64,000 bases of DNA from Globodera rostochiensis. Lineage: Eukaryota; Nematoda; Chromadorea; Rhabditida; Heteroderidae. The notes beneath the pieces were generated by a model that saw nothing but the letters and a program-made list of their open reading frames with translations, was not told where the DNA came from and did not search any database. Every line of letters begins with the position of its first letter. The stretch's first letter is position 1. The stretch is taken from NCBI GenBank assembly GCA_018350325.1, contig JAEVLN010000024.1:527248-591247 (forward strand), read 5' to 3'. Both the position numbers and the translations under genes were made by a program. Positions 21,869 through 33,314 of the stretch are shown piece after piece.

Positions 21869-22141
21869 AAACCATGATTTACATTGATATCCAGGTCACC
21901 AAGTCAAAGTTCGACTCGACAGTTCAAGCTTTTATAGGGTGGTAAAATCTGGCGCATATGGACAACTCGTGCCTCATCAAAGATGATGTTGTGATTTTGA
22001 ACATTATAATTTTAAAATCTAACAACTAATTTTATGGGTTTTAAGCTGCGTAAATGTCGGAAGGATCCCAATAAAAAAGAGCAGCCTGACGCGGATATTG
22101 AAACAAAGATAGCTCGGGTGCTGCAACTTGTCAAAAAATAA
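21869..22141 (+). pseudogene. Open islets, possibly a broken MATH/TRAF-like piece and a 35-codon ORF
   Basis: A + frame starting near 21872 (MIYIDIQVTKSKFDSTVQAF) uses G/C-ending codons, is interrupted by one TAA, then continues LAHMDNSCLIKDDVVILN. The H-x2-L-like spacing and IKDD resemble the end of TRAF/MATH domains, a weak resemblance. A separate + ORF, ATG 22034 to TAA 22141, encodes 35 residues (MGFKLRKCRKDPNKKEQPD...), basic and hydrophilic, with serine-rich antisense frames. On the - strand the first islet also reads well (FDEARVVHMRQILPPYKS), so doubt remains. Confidence 0.25.
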
Positions 22142-22230
22142 AAAAATAATAATATTTTACAATTTTACTTAAAAATTATAAAATAAACAAATTAAAACGC
22201 ATCGAATATCGGAACCTGGAAAATTATTAC

Positions 22231-22379
22231 CTGGCAAAACGAGTTTAAACTCTAAGAATTTAATGCATAGGCTACAGATATCTTCAATTAATAGGACAAC
22301 AATGCCCTTATTGCAAAACATGAGAACAACGACAGGAATGTTGGGTGCTCCAGAGATTTTAACAAACTCGTTGATGCCA
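22231..22379 (-). CDS. Exon-like segment with good splice sites
   Basis: On the - strand a consensus-like acceptor (TTGTTTGCCAG) precedes 22379 and a consensus donor (AG|GTAATA) follows 22231. The 149 bases between are open, with many C-ending codons, reading GINEFVKISGAPNIPVVVLM and then a hydrophobic, cysteine-containing stretch. The + strand also has a hydrophilic frame here (NNALIAKHENNDRNVGCS). Splice sites favour the - strand. No family recognised. Confidence 0.35.
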
Positions 22380-24560
22380 CTGGCAAACAATTATTAAATA
22401 ATGCAAATATATAAAATAATAGCAATTGTAGAGTTTTATATAGTTATATTATAAAAACAAATTTATTTTTATCTTTAAATTTTACAAATAGCTTTTATCA
22501 AAAAATATTAATATTATAAATAATACACAAAACTAAAAATCATATAAGTAATTTTTTCCGAATAATTACTAGTAATTTTTTTACACAAAAATTTAAAATC
22601 TTTGCGAAAACAGAAATAACTAAAATTATTACGTACATATTAATCTTTAACTATTAAGAAAAAATTGACGAGCAAACATTTAAAAAAAACATTTCTTGCT
22701 GTTCAACAAACTGATCGAAGTGGTTAAGAACAAGAATTAAAATTCGATACGCTGAATTGTTGAGCTAAAAAGTGAAAATTAAATTCACCAAAGACGATTC
22801 TATAGATGAATGTCTAGATAAAGCCTAGAATAATAAAGGATTTTCTCAAAGATAAATTAATTCATTTGATGTTAATATAATTGTTCTTTATTAATACATC
22901 CCATAATATAAACTAGCCCGGCTTCGTTGAAAGCAGTTTTGCGACGCTCTTCCATGGCTGAAAACAAAAAATAAAGAAACAACTTCATCAAAATTTATAA
23001 AATATATTATATTAAAACAAAATCAAATTTAAATTAAATAAAACAATAGTACACAAATATTTAACTGCAATTATTATACCACAATTTTGAAATAATATTA
23101 ATTCAAAAAGGATTAAATTATAATCACGATGTAAAAAAATGCACAATTAGTTTGGAGAAGTGCCAAGTCACTCTAATATTGTCCCCCAGACATCAAATGG
23201 GTTGAAGTAAAAAACGTGTCTGCAACAATTTAGCGGATATATGCGTTTTAATCTAAATTATATAAGATGAAATAAACATTAAATAATCAAAATTCCATCA
23301 TGCTTGATTATTTTTTAAGCAAAAAATAAAACTTTTAATCAAATATAGAATAACATATTCATTGAATTTAATGACGATTTATTTGTAATTTAATGTCAAC
23401 CGCAATTTAAGGGTTGTTACAAATCCTTTATTTTTTTGGGAACAAAACGGATCAATGCTGCTGATGCAAAGTTTGGTAAGCGTTCATCCAATTTCCCTCA
23501 ATTGCGCCATTTTTTTTTGCCCCCCTCCCTTTTATAGAGAAATTAAGATTTTAAGTCGAAAAAAGATTGTTCAGATTTATCTGACAATCCGATATAATGA
23601 GCTAAAATCGCAGGTAGTATGTTCTTGAATTTACAAGTAATTTACTTGTACTAACCCGGGAAACTGCCTCGCCGACATAAATGAAATTTTTGAAAATCGA
23701 TTTTCTTTATATGCTTGATCCTGGCCTGGTTTTGCGTGATAATTAACGATAAGTTAAAGCAGTAATATTAAAAACTGTAAACATGAAAATAAAAAGTTAT
23801 TTTTGTCTATGATATTTATAATAACTACAAATAAATATTTAAGGCAAGCGAATAATACATCAGGCTTGGAAAACTTATAAAATCTGAGCAAACACAGTGA
23901 GTTGAAGATGCCGATAAGTCATTCAATAAAAAATTCTAAACTGACCTTTTACTAATGGAAAATTTGAACAATTTGTAAGACTAGATTATCGTGTCAACAC
24001 GGCCAATGACGAGTTTTAATTTGTAGAATTTATGTTGCCCACGGGACAATTTTGTATTTCGACACAAAATTTCAACGAAACAAAAAGTAACTTAACATTT
24101 GAAAAAAATGAAAATTTCATTTAGATTATTGTGCGAGATGAAAATCAATATTTTCAAACAATGATAAGCAAAATACCAAGATTTCAAATGATGCCTACAT
24201 TATTTCAGAAAATCAATTGCTAATAAACGCTAAGACTTTAAACAATTTGACGCCGGTTCGTCAAAAAAAAAAATGAAATTAATATTAAATTAAAAAAATT
24301 TAAACAAATTTTTATGTAATTAAAAATTAAATTTGCAAAAACATGGCTGTGTAAAAATACAAGATTCTAAATTAAAAAGTTAATAAAGCATTTATTCTTG
24401 CATTGTTTTAAAAATGAAAACAATCGTTAAGTAAATACCAAGTTGAAAAATTAAAAAAAAAAGTGATTGTGTAAAGCTGGTAATCAGGTGATGAGCTACA
24501 AGCAAATTTAAAAATGATAAATATGAAACATCGAGAGAAAAAATTTTAAAATAATAAATA
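22371..24560. repeat. Collage of copied segments (first half)
   Basis: In order, this stretch carries copies of 16729-17132 (at 22373), 13085-13620 (at 23545) and 17711-18180 (at 23982). The last two abut within a few bases near 23975, although their sources are 4 kb apart. Unique A+T-rich sequence lies between 22760 and 23540. Confidence 0.8.
22914..22957 (-). CDS. Short 5' exon-like segment
   Basis: On the - strand a strong acceptor (TTTTTTGTTTTCAG) is followed by CC and ATG at 22955, reading MEERRKTAFNEAGL, with a possible donor GTTTAT after 22914. The context CCATGG is favourable for initiation. It lies upstream, on the same strand, of the exon-like segment at 22231-22379, but the 530 bases between contain nothing else coding. 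Not recognised. Confidence 0.35.
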
Positions 24561-26525
24561 AAATCGCTCAACCAAATTTTAAAATATATTAAAATATGAA
24601 CGCCGAGAGGGACTCAAAAAACGTGGAAATTTTATTCACTCAAAATTTATATAAAATTCTATTTGTAACACATGAGAAAGGATCGAATAAATCAAAACAC
24701 GAATTCAGAAAAATTAAATAATAACGAAAATCGATTATTAAATTACACTATCAATAACAACCTCAATAGAAAGTAGAATTATAAATTACCCGGAACATCT
24801 TTCTTTGATAAACAATAAAATTTCGCATATATTATCCAGCTGAATAAAAGTGTGAAATTAAATCACATCTTAAAAATCCATTTAAAATGAAAATCGCACA
24901 AATTTTGAAAACGACTTTTCGACATCATCGGCATAAATCGCCACTTTCGCGTACATGCAGAATGTCAGCACAACATTCAAGTTTTATTAATCGGATAACC
25001 CAAAATTAAAAGTTCAAAACAAATCACACTTCATTAAATCCATTAAGCCTTGATAAAATAAAATATCTTGGCAAAAAAATAAAATATTTAAGCACAGTCA
25101 ATTAACAATCCAACGTTTACAACAAGAAATTGAAAAAAAGAAAACCAAAAAGAATATTTTTTCTGCTAATTAAAACTTAAATATAAAAGTTTGTTAATCG
25201 AATTTAATTCTAAATATAAACGCCACCGATAAATCATTCAACGCTAAATTCTGATAAAATTTATGTTGTAAACAATATTTCTTATTAAATATTAGCATCA
25301 ATTAAAAAATACTTTTGATAAAACAACAGAAAAATAATAACAATCATGCATTGCAATAGCTAAATTATCGTAATTATAAATTTAAACACAATTATTAAAA
25401 ATTATAAAGCATTGCAGTTTTTTCTCAGGCAGTGGTTATCGTTTAAAAAAATAAATTAATTGCCATTTTAAAAAACTATCCAATCGAACAAAAATGCAAG
25501 AATAAAAATAAATAAATTCTAAAAAAATCTAACTATAAATATTAAAACTACCATTTAAATTTCAAATGGTAAATATAAAATTAAAAGACCATTTTTCAAG
25601 TAAAGAATAAAAACAGTAAATAAAATATGAGCTCAAGCAAAGACAATTAGACAACATCGAGACATTTGAAAGAGTCCGCACCGCATTGTTGACTTTTCAG
25701 GCTTAAGAGTGATATACTGACTAAAAAAAAAATAAAATAATAACAAAAATTAGAGTTTAAATATTGTAATAATGGAATGTTATTTTTGATGATTTTTTTT
25801 GAGTCTTATGTAAATTTTGAATTTTGTGCTATTAGGGGAAAGACGGTTAAATATAAATGCCATTAGTTATAACAGATAGAAAGCGAAATTCTGCAATCTA
25901 TTGTTAATCAAACAATTTTTTTGATAAAACAATTAAAAATAAATGATCATAATTAATAGAAACACTGACCAATAAAAAAGTAATATCACCATGACAGTAA
26001 TAAATATAATATCAAAATCAAGAGCATTCATACTAAAAGCAACAGCTAGAATATTACATGATTTAAATCTTTAGCACAATAATAATATTCATAAAATAAT
26101 TGAAAAGTTTAAATACAGTTAAAAAGCAAAAATTTTTTTTCTTTAAATTTAAAATATATAATGCTTGAAATTAAATATTATAATAACAAATCTACAAAAA
26201 TTCAAAAAATATACAATTGCAAACAAAAAAATAATCGCCGAAGACGATAAACTTGTCGAATGTAACAGGAAAAGAAGATTAAAAATAATACCATCAAAAT
26301 TTTTGTAAAATAAAATATTTAAAAAAATAAAGAAATGGTCTCACAAATTGGGGGCAAGGTAAATCGCACCACAATACATACGCACAAAAGCGCGAAATAC
26401 ATAGAAAACGAGAAATGAGAATTTACATAAAATATATAAAGTCAAGATAATCTATAAATACGATAATAATATAATTGATCAAAATCAATTGGAATTAAAT
26501 AATATTAAGCAGATTGTATAGTGGT
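24561..26525. other. Gene-less A-rich DNA
   Basis: Strongly A-rich on the + strand with only short islets (24895-24960, 25660-25700). A partial copy of the 20.6 kb segment lies at 25290-25380. No frame or RNA gene found. Confidence 0.5.
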
Positions 26526-28940
26526 TAAGGGCTCCCGACACGACAAATTCCCACCCCTGGCATGGCCGGAACTCGCCGTTTAAAATTTGCGATAAAATTA
26601 AAATAATTAATTATTAAACAAACACATATTTACAATTATTGTTTAAAATTTAAATATTTTTCAAAATGCTATATAAAAAGTTTTTTATGCAAAATAATAA
26701 GGAACAATTAGTTAAAGACGTTTTAATTATAATTATAAATTATATATTTTTAAAATTGGCTTAACATAACAAAAAAATAAATAAAATGAAAACACTATCA
26801 TATTATACATGACCCCATGCTGTGATATGACGCAATCTAATTCAACAACGAAGAATTTAAAGTAAACATTGTATAAAAAAGACATCGAAAAATATCTAAT
26901 AAAAAGGAGAACAATTCAAATTTTGGTATTAATATTTTTGTTTCTATATTTCTAAATTAAATATTAATTCTTCTTAAAGTTATAACGAATTATAAATACA
27001 AATAATGTTAATTAAATATTAAAATACAATGAGCTAACAATTTAAAAACTATATAAAATGCAATAACAAAAATGGAAAAAAGAATATCTAACAACCATTA
27101 ACAAAAGTTTTCATTTTACAGATAAACTAATTTTGGACAAGATGAGAAACGGCAACTTTTAAGATCATTAACGTAGAAACAACAAATCACGTCCATCACA
27201 AAGTGAAGTTCGTTATTTTTGCGTAATTTTTAAACTAATAATTAACTACATCGTTTATATGGGATAATTCTATCTCAAAGTCTCAAGTTGGGATCGGAAT
27301 ATAATTTAGGGTTTTCTTCCAATGTAGCAAGTCAATAAAAAAGCTATTAGACCAACATTAATGCAAAGAGGCTTTTGTACAAGGTGTGACGTTGGCGGAC
27401 AGCACCCGCGTTGTTATGCATGTTGCTTTTATTTTTTACTGGAATGTAAAAAAACATGCCTTAATTATCGAATTTATTATCATTAATTTGCAAAGATTTA
27501 CAGCCGAAAATGATCTGTTTATTTACAACACTATTGTATAAAATATGCCGACCAAACTAACTTTTGTGATTGCGCAAGAGACGGATTACCGGACACACTT
27601 TTGTCGTTTAAATCTAGGCATTTCCAGCCTGTTGTGGAGGTCTTACTTAAAAATTATTGGAAATAATAAATTAAATACTTTTTATTATATTGAGATTTAA
27701 AAATTAGCGAAATAATCAGACTAAACCAATATTAATTTTCAAAATACTTAAATAATAATAATGAATATATTCATTATTATGAAGCCAATTCAACTTCATT
27801 ACCGTTAATAGGTTATCAAAATAAAATTGTTAAAATCCGAATAAAAAAAAATCTCAAAAATCCTTTTAAGGAGTTTTTAAAAAATATCATAGTACATTCA
27901 AGAAATAAAAATCTATAATTAAAAAAAGTTTTTTGAAAGATTAAAACATGATTTATTTAAAAACAAAAAAATTTTTATAATGAGTCAATGTTAAAAAAAA
28001 ATTATTTTTAACAAAATTAATTAAGAACTGTGAAAAGTCAAATGCACGCAAGCCCTGATATATTAAATAATACAAATACATTAGTGCTAAAAAAATATCA
28101 TAAGCCCAAATATTTTATGCGTGTGTTATTATAAGCAACATTTACCATAAACATGACAATAATTCATTGTATGCCCAATAATTAAATTGTCTAATATATC
28201 AGTCAAATATAGCCAGTTTTTTCATCAATAAAAAACTTAAAAACGTGTGACAAACTTAACAAATTTATTAATTGGATATATTATGAAAATTTGAGTTAAG
28301 AGAGTTATGAACGGAAGGATACAAATTGCATTACTGCGGCATTTGCTGCAATAAAAAAGATATGATTGTTTATCGGATAAAATTAAAAATTATTTTATAA
28401 GATTGCAATGAGTGGGCACAAAATAAAAATATTGCGTTAATACTACAAAAAAAAATTTAAATTTTTACACTTGATTAATGTAAGATGAACTAATGTTAAC
28501 TAGGAAGGAAATTAGAGGAAAAACAAATAATATTAAAACGGCCGTCGATTATAGAAAATTAAATAAAAAAAAGAAGACTTCAAGATTACAAATGTAATAT
28601 TTCAAAATTTAAAATATCCCCGAAGGTATATGAGCAACTATAAATTAAATATATCAAACATTTAATTTTTATTCACAAACGACTCTCCACCAGTTCGACT
28701 CTAGCGGCCTCATCTGTCTTGAAATTAAAATAATAAAATCTTTATGATAAACACGAGACGGCCTGACATTGTCACTCGGCTGTTCATCGACAAACTGAAA
28801 GAGCATGAAATGATATACAACTAACACGATAAAAAAAAAAAAATTCAGAACTATTATTGTAAAATGCTTAATTCCATAACTTATAAAAAATTGTATTGAT
28901 CTAGAATGCAGTAAAACTTTATTGAGAAGTAACAACCTTT
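26526..28940. repeat. Collage of copied segments (second half)
   Basis: Copies of 4085-4380 (at 26530), 6561-6856 (27299), 6948-7235 (27739), 19775-19945 (27878) and 20045-20470 (28303) follow each other. The first three keep source order; the junction to the fourth joins sources 12.5 kb apart within about ten bases. Copies are shorter than sources. Confidence 0.85.
28673..28794 (-). CDS. Two small exon-like pieces with a 37-base intron
   Basis: On the - strand TGCTCTTTCAG precedes 28794; exon 28755-28794 reads LSMNSRVTMSGRL, then a GT...AG intron of 37 bases (28718-28754, ending TTTCAAG), then exon 28673-28717 reading TDEAARVELVESRL and TGA. The phase is kept. The first exon recurs at 20401-20431 with one silent change, but there it lacks the end and the second exon. 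On the + strand the same bases read DIVTRLFIDKLKEHEMI. The - model has the better splice sites. No family recognised. Confidence 0.35.
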
Positions 28941-29495
28941 TATATTTTAAATAATATAAATAATACTACAGGATATTTAATAATGAATTTACAAAACTAA
29001 ATTTATTCTAAATAATTAAAAAAATGTTTTGAATTGTAAATTTAAAATAAAACAGCTGGTAAAAATCAAAAAACACAAATAAAAGCAAAAAAAAAGATAG
29101 TATAATGCTTATTTATAAAAATGATGATTTTATATGAAAATTAATTATTTAGAAATTTTATTGCGTTTTTTGTTGGTAAAGATATTGTCTTTTTTAAAGT
29201 ATTAAAAACATATCAATATTAAAAATGTGACAAATAAAAAAACAGAAAAATAGTTATCGATACTTTTAATTATTATAAATAGTCGTCTTTATGGACGAAC
29301 CCGATTTGGAACCGGTTGCATGAATAAGTAGGCGGATGACGAGAAAAAAAATTCCACCCGTTGGCATGTTTAACATGGACGGCGAAGATTGAGTCCAGTG
29401 TATTGCGTAGATACTTCACTACGCGCGTAGTTTCGGAAGCAGTAAATTTGTAAAAATGGCTTGTTAAATGATAAATTTAGAAATTCATTATTAAC

Positions 29496-29792
29496 AAAAC
29501 ATATAAATAATGAGTTTAATAAATTAATATTACTCAACATAAATTGAAATTATAGATTCAAAACTCGAACAAGAAGAGAAAAGAATTAAGAATCAAAACA
29601 TATAAATAATGAGTTTAATAAATTAATATTACTCAACATAAATTGAAATTATAGATTCAAAACTCGAACAAGAAGAGAAAAGAATTAAGAATCAAAACAT
29701 ATAAATAATGAGTTTAATAAATTAATATTACTCAACATAAATTGAAATAATAGATTTAAAACTCGAACAAGAAGAGAAAAGAAATCAAGAAT
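29496..29792. repeat. Tandem repeat, 99-base unit, three copies
   Basis: Units start at 29496, 29595 and 29694 with AAAACATATAAATAATGAGT. The first two are nearly identical; the third has a few changes (GAAATAATAGATTTAAAACT). Period exactly 99. Confidence 0.95.
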
Positions 29793-32700
29793 TTAGCAAA
29801 ATAAATTTAATTACTAAATTAGTTGGTAAAATATTGCCTTTATTAAAGTATTAAAAACATAACAATATTAAAAATGTAATATTATGAACGAACCTGATTT
29901 GGAACCGGTGGCATTACTAATATAAGAATATAAAAAGCAAGCAAAATTTGCTGGTAAAAGTCATATAAAAAAAAATTGAATCAAAAATTTTAAAGGAATT
30001 TGTTTTAGCAAGAAAATTAAACAATATAAAATAGAAATCAATGAATGAACTTCGACGATTTATCCTCCTTGTAGACCGCATCATTCTTTAATTACAGTCC
30101 CATGGGGAAAATAATAATAAAATACATACAAAATTAAGTTATTATATTGCCAAGCAATCTTCATTTTTAAAATAAATTTAGATCATAAAATAATAACAAC
30201 ATTGAGTGCCAAAGAGAACTAAATACAATGGAATGGAAGGTATTTCTTTTTTGAATGGCTTTATAAAGTACTCTAAACGGATTTGAAAAAGTGAGGAAAA
30301 TCAGTGGTGTTACACTGATCAGTAAAATCTTTTAATAAAAAAAATAAAATATAAACCATTAGTATTTAAGTAATTACTTTTTAAATAATTAACAAAGCAT
30401 AATTAAACCATAATTTTTTAACTACACGACAGACGCGAGATGGAACAAACCTTGACTGAAAACGACTCTACCTCGGTTTAAAACAAAAATCGATTCGTCA
30501 AAACTTTGGCGTAAAAACAATTGTTCTAATTAAAGAAAATCTGCTTTAATAAGTTATTAAATTTAGAATCAATATGATGATAAATTCTATTGAATTTTTA
30601 ATTTAAAACAACAAAATTTTGTATGCAACTTTAAACAATAATAAAGATTTTTTAATATAAAATATCAAATCTCAAAGCAAGAGACGAAAATTGATTAAAA
30701 TTTTAAATTAATCACTGATTCTTTAACAAATCTTATTTTTTAAGTTGATGAGAAAAACAAAGTTCTTATATCAAAATTATGTTCTTTTTTCAACAAATTT
30801 TGCCTTAAATCCACAATATTGGATCCAAGTGCATGATGGACCGCTATTCCTGTTCGTAAGAGAACTATCATTAAATATAATATTACAAAAATAAATATAA
30901 AATACGATACCTACTAAGTCGCCATTGTTGGAAAGAGTGCTTGCCGCGTTGAAATTTTAATATTTTTAAAATACCAAATCAAATAAATCGTTTATTAAAA
31001 GGCAAGAAATTTAAACATTCTAATAAAAGGATTTTATCGTAATTTTTTCTTTGATTGCGTGTGACTATACTTATTTAAAAACTTCCATTATCAGAATTTA
31101 TTTTTTTTAATATAAATAAAATGATACGCAAAACCAATAGATTAGAAAATTAATAAAATAAATTCATCAACTATTTGATTAAAAGATTCATAAACAATAA
31201 TAATTTACATAATAGAAATAACCAAATTGGTTGATATTAGAATGAAATTTTAATACATAAGATCGAATAAAATGTTATGTAAAATAAATTCGGCAATTTA
31301 TTATAACAGTGATTTTTAAGACGTATGAAACAATTCATTTTAATTAAAAATGATATTTTTTGACTAAACAATTACTCATTGATAGATAGTAAGTAAATAA
31401 GATAAACCAAAACAAACCAATATTGTTTAAAATATCAAATATAGAGTCGCATGTCAAGAGTGGATTATAAAAAATTAACATATAAAGAAAGTATTCAGAA
31501 CTTAGATCAATAGTTTTAAAGATCATGAGAAAAAACGCTTTGCAAACTGCAGCCAGCACCATGTTAAATTTGTTTTATCTCAAAAACAAGGTTATTACAA
31601 TTTGTATTTAAAAAAATTCATAATTTTGCTAACATACACGTGAAAAAAACAATCAAAAATCTAACTAAATAAATATAATGAATAATTAAACCGACATATA
31701 ATAACTAGTATAATAGAAATTAATATTATAAATATTTGAAATCTAAAAGATACAATGATACAAAAAAATCACTCCGAGATGACCATTAGATTTTTGAATA
31801 TTTATAAACTAAAGCAGGAAATAAAACATTTTTATTAAGTAATTTAAAATTTTTTTAAAACAAAACTGGATTAAGCCAGAGAGGTCGAACTCTGAATCTG
31901 AGGATGGCAACTCAGCGTGGTTGATAAAAATTAAATAAAATTATAACGATTGACCTAAATAAATATTTAATGCAAAACCTATGTAAAAATTGAAAGTCAC
32001 TTAAAGAGTCTCACTGTCTTTTAACCAAATTGTTGACCGATTCATTCAAAAACATTTAACAAAAAAATCATCGATTTTATTAATTAACGAAACAAATTCA
32101 ATCTGGTTACTATAAAATTTTATTATATTTCACTATAAAACAAAAAATGTTGCGACCTCGCGAAAACTAAACCAAAAAAACGAAATTATATGCAATACGT
32201 AAACAAATCAAATTCAACTAAATAAACAAAATATTTATTTTTATAAAATAATTTTGAATATTTTTGTTTGTTGCAATTCAAAATTTTATTAGTTGGACCT
32301 TCTATTGGAAGTTACGCTTATGAGGATAGAGGAACAAATGGTGGTTGTAAAATATTTAAATTCAATAAATATTATAATTACTTTAAACGTTAAGTGAGAA
32401 TTAATTTTAAATAAACTAAACAAACAAAATTTGTCAAACTATACATGTAGCAAAATAAGCGAGAATTCTATTATCACAAATTTTTCCTCCGCACACGGAT
32501 CGCTAACGATAAAAAAAGAAATAATAAATTTGTTTACATAAGATAGCAAACAATAATTTAAATTCAAAAAAGTGTTGTAATTAAAATTAAAGTAACCTAC
32601 ATCCGTTCATTTACACAAAAAATAAACATAGACTTTAATTTAAATGTATTTAAATTTTGAAATTCGAGTAATGTCAAGATGTTGGCAACAATCACCTTTT

Positions 32701-33314
32701 TAACAAAAAGAAAAACAAGTAAAATTTTAATTAACAAAAAGAGACAAAATAAAAAAAGTTACATAACGCGAAGACTACACATTCACCAAATTCTGGAGTA
32801 AGACCAAAAGAGCGGGAATTGAAGAAAGCCAAGATTGTTGACTGCCATAATGAAATATTTCATCAGGAGTATAAACCCACGTCTATGCGTCCATACCGCA
32901 CTTCATAGCAATAAGAATAACGGCCGATAAATTTTACTAAATGGGAGCTTAACAAAAATACAAATATTTTAATTTTTATACTAATGATTAATGATAAACT
33001 TATTAACATATTTACATATATTGAAGTTCGGGTTAATTTCATAAAGTATTAAAGGTAATACATTTTAATATTTAAAGACAACAATCAAATGCTTTATATA
33101 ATTAAAAATTATTTCAAAAATTATTCATGAATGTGGAAATTTTACCAAGAAAAGAAAAAATAAAATAAAACGCTATGAAACAATATTAAATCATACTAAC
33201 TAAATATAATAACAAAATATATTGGTTATTTTCTGTAACTGATTGAAAATAAACCAATAATTTCAAATTAAAGACATTAACCACCGTTAATAAAAATAAA
33301 TATAAGAATAAACA
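29793..33314. other. Gene-less A-rich DNA
   Basis: About 3.5 kb with scattered weak islets (30410-30470, 30830-30870, 31525-31565, 31870-31920, 32765-32930) and no long frame apart from a - strand 72-codon A+T-derived frame at 31344-31562. The islet at 31530-31640 recurs at 34845-34950 (CCAGCACCATGTTAAATTTG). Confidence 0.45.

Noticed and set aside
26520..26580. tRNA-like start (GTATAGTGGTTAAG) with GACACGACAAAT
   Set aside because: No B box and no acceptor stem; the copy at 4.09 kb lacks the A-box part. Left as repeat sequence.
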